Assembly (NCBI GenBank): GCA_026260175.1
Contig: JAKCWW010000117.1
Coordinates: forward strand, 61,844 to 86,949
Length of the DNA stretch: 25,106 bases
Reading direction: 5' to 3'
From: Reticulitermes lucifugus
Taxonomy: Eukaryota; Arthropoda; Insecta; Blattodea; Rhinotermitidae
A program made the position numbers and the translations under genes. This document shows, piece after piece, positions 20,311 to 25,106 of the stretch. The notes beneath the pieces were generated by a model. That model was not told the DNA's origin. It worked only from the letters and a program-made list of their open reading frames with translations, and did no database searches. How positions within the stretch are numbered: position 1 is the stretch's first letter; each line of letters begins with the position of its first letter.

Positions 20311-20580
20311 TTTGTTCTTAGTCTGACCTCTTCTACCTACTCATTGTAGGTGTAGCGGATTACTGTTGCACTTGATCACACTCAATAACACATACACACA
20401 CACACACACACGGTAGGACTCCTCTGGACGAGAGATCAGCCCATGGCAGAGACCTCTACCTGACAACAGGCAATATTCACTAGAGACAGACATCCATGCC
20501 CACGTCTGGATCCGGACCTGCAATTCCAGCAAGCGAACGGCCGCAGACCCACGCCTTAGACCGCGCGGCCACCGGGGATC
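20311..20580 (-). mobile_element. full-length tRNA-derived SINE, minus strand
   Basis: On the minus strand from 20580: GGTGGCCGCGCGGTCTAAGG (intact A-box region, Leu/Ser tRNA-like), GTGGGTCTGCGGCCGTTCGC, a damaged B box GGTCCGGATCC (20508-20518), GGGCATGGATGTC, GTTGTCAGGTAGAGGTCTCT, CTCGTCCAGAGGAGTCCTAC, a (GT)n tract (20394-20411), TTGAGTGTGATCAAGTGCAA, and the tail CAATGAGTAGGTAGAAGAGG-TCAGACTAAGAA. About 270 bp. The 63-codon minus frame here (20341-20532) is a by-product. It is paired in inverted orientation with the copy at 20720-20995. Confidence 0.88.
20394..20411. repeat. (CA)n microsatellite inside SINE
   Basis: Uninterrupted CA dinucleotides. It occupies the same position in the SINE as the (GT)n at 20891-20910 in the plus-strand copy, so the tract is built into the SINE family. 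Confidence 0.95.
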
Positions 20581-20719
20581 AGTAAGCGGTTACTTATTTA
20601 AGTAATTTGTTTCCTCTGATCTACCATCTACGAGTACATGGTAAGGAATCTACCGTGCGATTAATTTCAGTGTGTGTAACACCCTTCAAATGTTAAAGTA
20701 ATACATGTCAAATGGCTGA
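20581..20719. other. spacer between the inverted SINE pair
   Basis: About 139 bp of AT-rich DNA, the loop of the inverted repeat formed by the two SINEs. No motif assigned. Confidence 0.6.
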
Positions 20720-20995
20720 TCCTGGTGGCCGCGCGTGCTAAGGCATGGGTCTTGGGGCCGCTGACTCGCGGAGATTGAGGGTTCAAATCCCGCCGAGGGC
20801 ATGGATGTCTCTTTCTTTTGTGAAAGTTATGTGTTGTCAGGTAGATGTCTCTGCGATGGGCCGATCCCTCGTCCAGAGAAAATCTACTGAGTGTGTGTGT
20901 GTGTGTGTGTATGTGATTGAATGTGATCACGTGGAACAATAACATTCTACACCTGCAATGAGTAGGTAGAAGGGGTCAGACTAAGAAAGAAGAAA
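20720..20995 (+). mobile_element. full-length tRNA-derived SINE, plus strand
   Basis: TGGTGGCCGCGCGTGCTAAG (A-box region), CTGACTCGCGGAGATTGAGG, then an intact B box GGTTCAAATCC (20780-20790) and CGCCGAGGGCATGGATGTC. Also GTTGTCAGGTAGATGTCTCT, CTCGTCCAGAGAAAATCTAC, (GT)n (20891-20910), TTGAATGTGATCACGTGGAA, and the tail CAATGAGTAGGTAGAAGGGG-TCAGACTAAGAAAGAAG ending in an A-rich stretch. It has the same blocks in the same order as the copy at 20311-20580 but a better B box, so of the copies here it keeps the best pol III promoter. Frames on both strands (20667-20945) are by-products. Confidence 0.88.
20891..20910. repeat. (GT)n microsatellite inside SINE
   Basis: Ten uninterrupted GT units following CTACTGA, in the SINE body between CTCGTCCAGAG and TTGAATGTGATC. 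Confidence 0.95.
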
Positions 20996-21424
20996 GAAAA
21001 TATTTGTATATGAGCGCAAAATATATTTATAATTAATGACTACTTTTAACAATTTAGGTTATTATCTAATAATAATAGTAATAACAATATAAACATGTCC
21101 ATTTCTCTGCAGAAAGTTGAATCAGAAAGAGCGAAAATGCTTAATTAAATGAGACATAAAAATCAGTAAAATACACGTTGAGCCATGCTGACGACTGATT
21201 CTCCACTTTATCCAATTATTCTTTAATTACTTTTTAATTATTTTTAACGTCTGAATTCATTTCCTTCCATTTACCGTTTTTACACTCTTCATCAGGGTTC
21301 CATTCTCACACTCCTCAACTCGTTTCACTTCATCATCCGACGATTTACAACTTGTAGCAAACTAGGAAACAGTTTTGTTATTTACTCGGCATTGTGAAGA
21401 TCCTCCGTGCAGAGGTTTGACACC
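20996..21424. other. unassigned AT-rich spacer
   Basis: Long A/T-rich tracts (TAATAATAATAGTAATAAC near 21070) and pyrimidine-rich sequence near 21240-21330. No frame or repeat assigned. Confidence 0.5.
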
Positions 21425-21515
21425 GCAGCAAGTCGAGCGCTAAGGCGTATTGTAATTTTCCAAACGAAGGCTTGAACATTAACTGCTGCAAGTTTTCCCG
21501 TCTCAGCGTCGACAT
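21425..21515 (+). mobile_element. tRNA-like SINE head, decayed
   Basis: GCAAGTCGAGCGCTAAGGCG (21428-21447) is an A box of type II tRNA kind (GTCGAGCGGTTAAGGCG). It is followed by TATTGTAATTTTCCAAACGA and, about 35 bases on, CTGCAAGTTTTCCCGTCTCA (21485-21504). There CAAGTTTTCCCG stands where GGGTTCGAATCCCG would be. The body is not delimited. Confidence 0.42.
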
Positions 21516-22592
21516 CATTTCTTTTTTTAATTTCCTCTTGAATATCATTCATCACCCAACATTTTGCAGTCTCAGCTTCATTTTACAAGCTCCTTTATTA
21601 TTCAGATTATCTCCCCATGTCGACAATAGCAATGCATTATAACACAAATTTCCTCGGGTTAAAATTCATATTTTAGGCTTTTGAAAATACGACAGTCGGT
21701 CAGAAAATAGCCGTTTAATTTCCTAAATAAGTAACCTAGACTGACGGTGGTTATATTAAGGGAATTCGTCGCCGAGCAGTTATCATCTTTCGGTGATCAC
21801 GGATTTAATTATTTTCGTATATAACATATCGGTAATGTTATGACGTAACTCGTTAAATAAATTTCAAATATTTTGATTTATTAATTATTGCCACAAAGCT
21901 CAAAGATAAACAAAATTTGCGCTGCTACTATATTGCATTTTTACGTTTTACAGAAGACATTATCTTAGAAAAATATACCTATCTTTCAAAGGTATGAAAA
22001 TATACAATGTTTGGAACCTACTGTAAATGTCGCTAGTGTCGTCACGCGTCATGCCTTAACGCGTCCACAGGACTATTTTTACTGACGGTAAGTAATTAAA
22101 AGTGTGTGTGAATTGAGGTGGCCTTCAGATGATAATAGTTGATACTGACTTCCTGAAGGTCAGTACACTGGTTCGTAATTTCAAATGAGGGATAGGAGTA
22201 GGCGCCCAAATACACACAGGGATATAGGCACTATTTTTGCTGCTACCTAAGGAAAGTAAACAAAAAAATTTCGAATGTGACAATATCTAGCATGTAAAAT
22301 ATCAAAATCTTGTTTAAAATGTGGTAAATATGTACATACTATTTTATACCTAGTAAGGCGGTGTAGTGATCAGCATTAATGCTTTTTGTTCTTGCGGTGT
22401 ATGATACGATCTTAAGAGATCAGGCATTTTAACAGTTTCCTAACATTTTTTAAGCCCATATCAGTTGTAAGATATTCACAAAACAAAATAAAATAACAGT
22501 AATAATATTGCTACGGCAGCAGTGATAGAATCCTTGGCATAAAATTAGTTCCAAATATTACACTCTTTTTGTGCTACACTCGTCTAAAAGTT
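21516..22592. other. 1.1 kb unassigned AT-rich DNA
   Basis: No frame of note. A 7-bp hairpin TACTGAC/GTCAGTA lies at 22143-22165. Otherwise no structure was seen. Confidence 0.5.
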
Positions 22593-22715
22593 TAATAAAA
22601 CCAATACTTCTCCGTCAAACAAAATTAAGAGTATATATTTAAAGGTCTGGAAATCAGCTGATTTACAGTCTTTTAAGCATATAATTGTGTTTGATGGGGG
22701 AATATTGGTTTTATT
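22593..22715. mobile_element. 123-bp near-perfect palindrome (foldback MITE or hairpin precursor)
   Basis: The left arm AATAAAACCAATACTTCTCC-GTCAAACAAAATTA (22593-22626) matches the reverse complement of the right arm (22682-22715) at about 28 of 34 positions. Symmetry continues inward (TATATTTAAAGGTCTGG against the complement of CAGTCTTTTAAGCATATA) to a perfect 14-bp centre AAATCAGCTGATTT (22651-22664). The whole element is one hairpin without a loop. Flanking target-site duplications are not clear. Size and form fit a foldback-type MITE. A hairpin small-RNA precursor is an alternative. Confidence 0.8.
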
Positions 22716-23150
22716 GTTTTGTATTGTTTTAAAACAAGGAGATGAATCACCTCAAAGTAAAATTTTAATGTAGTCAGAATTACCAATATTTGTTATCATC
22801 ATAGCTGTTTTGACATGTTTTGGCTACATAATTTCCTCATCACGTAACCATTTCCCACGAAAAAAGTATTAAAAATTATTGAAAATGCAGTTTCAATTTT
22901 TTAAGATAACTGTGGATTTCCAAGATTTACTAATTCGTAAATTTTATAGGAATTATTTAGAAACTGGAAAAAATTTATGGTATAAAATTATAAGACGTAA
23001 GTGTTGTAAAATTTCAGGTTATAATTTATACTACTGTTTTCTTAGTTTTTAAATATCCCATGTACTTCAATTTGTAAAACTTGAGAATCCCACAATTTTC
23101 GTCGTAAACTTGGCACTGTTTGGATTTCAGGCATCCGCCGTGATTTTGAT
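22716..23150. other. unassigned AT-rich spacer between two foldbacks
   Basis: Strongly AT-rich, no open frame or repeat assigned. Confidence 0.5.
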
Positions 23151-23359
23151 GAAATCTGCGCTCTTCTTGGATATTACGCAGCGTCGAGTGGTAATTCTTT
23201 ACCGACGTTCAAGGACAACATATCTGTCCCATCTTCAAGGGTCAAGACGTCCAAGAAGACTTCTTGACCCTTGAAGATAAGACCGAAACGTTGTCACGAA
23301 ACTTCGGTAAAGGATTACCACTCGACGCTACCGTAACATCCCAGAAGAGCGCAGATCTC
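23151..23359. mobile_element. 209-bp foldback of two inverted modules
   Basis: The outer arms pair ATCTGCGCTCTTCT (from 23154) with its complement ending at 23356. AGCGTCGAGTGGTAAT-CTTTACCGA (23180-23204) pairs with the complement at 23302-23329. The core ATCTTCAAGGGTCAAGA (23231-23247) has an exact 17-bp complement at 23262-23278, with a 14-bp loop between. Each arm carries the sequence CTTGAAGAT..GAC..GTTGTC. In the right arm it reads CTTGAAGATAAGACCGAAAC, the same CTGAnGA/GAAAC-type motif seen elsewhere in this window. In the left arm the motif is eroded. It fits an inverted dimer of a repeat-element end. Confidence 0.85.
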
Positions 23360-23995
23360 ATTTGGCACATTTGATGAATAATAACTTTATATCAAGAATG
23401 GATTGCCCAGTGATGGATTTTGTATAGCCGAAGTGTGTATCAGTATATGAGTAATATTAAAACAATAGTATATATTAAAATTTTATTGTGAATTATATAT
23501 TCGTACTAGAAAACTTGGCTTTATGGGCTACTCTAACGAATCCTTATGTCACTAAAATTAACTTAAGAAGTAATGATTTAACGGAATATAATGTAAGTCA
23601 ATAAGGGAATCATACCAGAGTCATCAGGTTTCCACAATTGTATAGTCGAGGATTACGTTTTCCTAAATATGACGCGGCATTACTGAATAGTCGGTTCTTG
23701 GAAATCTTAGACCTTGAAGGCGAAGGCACTATGTTCTTTTGGAACACTAATTACGACTTAACCAATGAAGCATCACCACATCGGAGAAGAACGGAAAACG
23801 AAATTAGTGTACACATTTCCGTCGATAGTACAAATTCCGACGATGCTTCTTGTTTTTGATTGCTGAAGCAGTATGGGACAACGATATGGACCGGTAAAGC
23901 TGATTTGGGTATACATCAATCAACAGTACGGCGTCGGATTCCATGAAAGGCCGGAATGTTCTTTACTATATTAAAGACTGTTAGATTCATTAGGG
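23360..23995. other. unassigned; a 73-codon frame of protein-like composition
   Basis: The frame 23638-23859 (plus, TTG start in the listing) has balanced composition with charged and hydroxyl residues (ending HISVDSTNSDDASCF) that is less typical of random AT-rich DNA. I recognise no domain, no splice sites were verified, and the codons after the stop do not continue the similarity. It could be a fragment of an unknown repeat protein or an exon. I do not assign it. Confidence 0.35.
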
Positions 23996-23997
23996 GA

Positions 23998-25106
23998 TTT
24001 TTCTGCATTAAGACAATGCCGTAATTGCACTGAAAAACTGTATTATACTTATTTTACTGCATTAAATAATGCTACTATTGGCACTGCAAAACTGTGTTAC
24101 ATATATTTTACTGCATTAAAACAATGCTATTATTGGCACTGCAAAACTGTGCTACATATATTTTACTGCATTAAGACAATGCTGTTATTGGCACTGCAAA
24201 ACTGTGCTACATATATTTTACTGCATTAAAACGATGCTATTATTGGCACTGCAAAACTGTATTATACATATTTCACTGCTTTAAGACAACGTTTTTATTG
24301 GCACTGCAAAGCTGTGTTACATATGTTTTACTGCATTAAGACGATGCTCTTATTGGCCCTCCAGAACTATATTATACGTATTTACTGCTTTAAGACGATG
24401 CTCTTATTGGCCCTCCAAAACTATATTATACGTATTTACTGCATTAAAACAATGCTATTATTGGCACTGCAAAACTGTGCTACATATATTTTACTGCATT
24501 AAGACAATGCTGTTATTGGCACTGCAAAGCTGTGTTACATATATTTTACTGCATTAAAACGATGTTGTTATTGCACTGCAAAACTGTATTATACATATTT
24601 CACCCCTTTAAGACAACGCTTTTATTGGCACTGCAAAGCTGTGTTACATATGTTTTACTGCAAAAAAACAATGCTGTTATTGGCACTGTAAAACTCTACT
24701 ACACATGTTTCACTACATTAAGACAATGCTGTTATTGGCACTGCAAAACTCTACTACACATATTTTACTGTATTAAGACAATGCTGTTATTGGCACTGGA
24801 ACGCTGTGTTACATATGTTTTACTGCATTAAGACGATGCTCTTATTAGCCCTCCAAAACTATATTATACGTATTTACTGCTTTAAGACAATGCTATTATT
24901 ACATTTTACTGCATTAAGACAATGTCACTACTGGCACTGCAAAACTGTATTTTACAGATTTAACTGCATTAAGACAATGCTATTATTGGCACTGCAAAAG
25001 TGTACTACACATATTTTACTGCATTAAGACAATGTCATTATTAGCACTGCAACACTATACTACACATATTTTACTGCATTAAGACAATGCCATTATTGGC
25101 ACTGCA
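23998..25106. repeat. 54/55-bp minisatellite, about 20 units, continues past window end
   Basis: Each unit contains TTTTACTGCATTAAGACAAT, then GCTATTATTGGCACTGCAAA, then ACTGTGCTACATATA, for 55 bp in most copies. Variants with TTATTGGCCCTCCAAAACTA and CGTATTTACTGC are 54 bp. One unit near 24890-24905 has lost about 25 bp. Variant types recur at long range: the TTAAGACAAC block with its flank near 24281 recurs at 24608 (327 bp, six units), and ACGATGCTCTTATT near 24341 recurs at 24833 (492 bp, nine units), showing higher-order duplication. Open frames here (24314-24502, 24532-24831, 24806-25027) are products of the repeat. Confidence 0.95.

Noticed and set aside
20720..20800. Possible functional tRNA gene
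   Set aside because: A and B boxes are present, but acceptor and anticodon arms do not form a proper cloverleaf, and the sequence continues into a SINE body shared with other copies.
24314..25027. Leu-rich repeat-like frames (KTMLLLALQ)
   Set aside because: Direct translation of the 54/55-bp minisatellite; the frame breaks at most unit borders.
24000..25106. CRISPR array
   Set aside because: Units are contiguous 54/55-bp tandem repeats with no unique spacers, in a eukaryotic context.

Overview
The window looks like intergenic or deep-intronic DNA from a large, repeat-rich insect genome. It is AT-rich, with no open frame that I can assign to a host gene. It holds a short TTAGG-type array (the ancestral insect telomere motif) and many decayed tRNA-derived SINEs. 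It also holds at least five 5'-truncated 3' ends of one non-LTR retrotransposon (LINE) family. The LINE C-terminal motif and the SINE heads resemble repeats I recall from polyneopteran insects (stick insects, cockroaches, termites). That placement is inference from memory, not a search result.

Layout. 1-104 is the terminal end of a hAT-like DNA transposon, followed at once by a 28-bp minisatellite (119-376). 1.7-2.7 kb holds two old SINEs in opposite orientation. 2.97-3.54 kb holds TTAGG-like repeats and then a very degenerate tandem array of roughly 100-118 bp units. 3.5-10.3 kb is mostly unassigned unique-looking DNA, with a perfect 22-bp palindrome (5930), a 78-nt foldback (8793-8870) and a CTGATGA/GAAAC motif (8940-8963, minus strand). 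10.3-16.5 kb is the densest fossil bed: LINE 3' ends at 10.3(-), 12.2(+), 14.3(+), 15.0-15.2(-) and 16.25-16.43(+) kb, interleaved with four SINEs, one interrupted by a 50-N assembly gap. 16.5-19.7 kb is largely unassigned. 19.7-21.5 kb holds several tRNA-like SINE heads and a head-to-head pair of full-length SINEs of one family (20.31-20.58 minus, 20.72-21.0 plus). 22.59-22.72 and 23.15-23.36 kb are two long foldback palindromes. 24.0-25.1 kb is a 54/55-bp minisatellite that runs off the window end.

Nothing here forms an operon-like or pathway unit. What ties the window together is mobile-element biology: LINE fragments supply the reverse-transcription signature, the tRNA-derived SINEs are its usual passengers, and the foldbacks are non-autonomous DNA elements or inverted repeat modules. 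The observations most worth a second look are: (i) a recurring CTGAnGA - short stem - GAAAC motif at several loci, which resembles the conserved core of hammerhead ribozymes found in Penelope-like elements and retrozymes; (ii) the two long foldbacks at 22.6 and 23.2 kb; (iii) the inverted SINE pair able to form a long double-stranded RNA; and (iv) the two minisatellites with higher-order structure. I did not find a convincing new protein-coding system.
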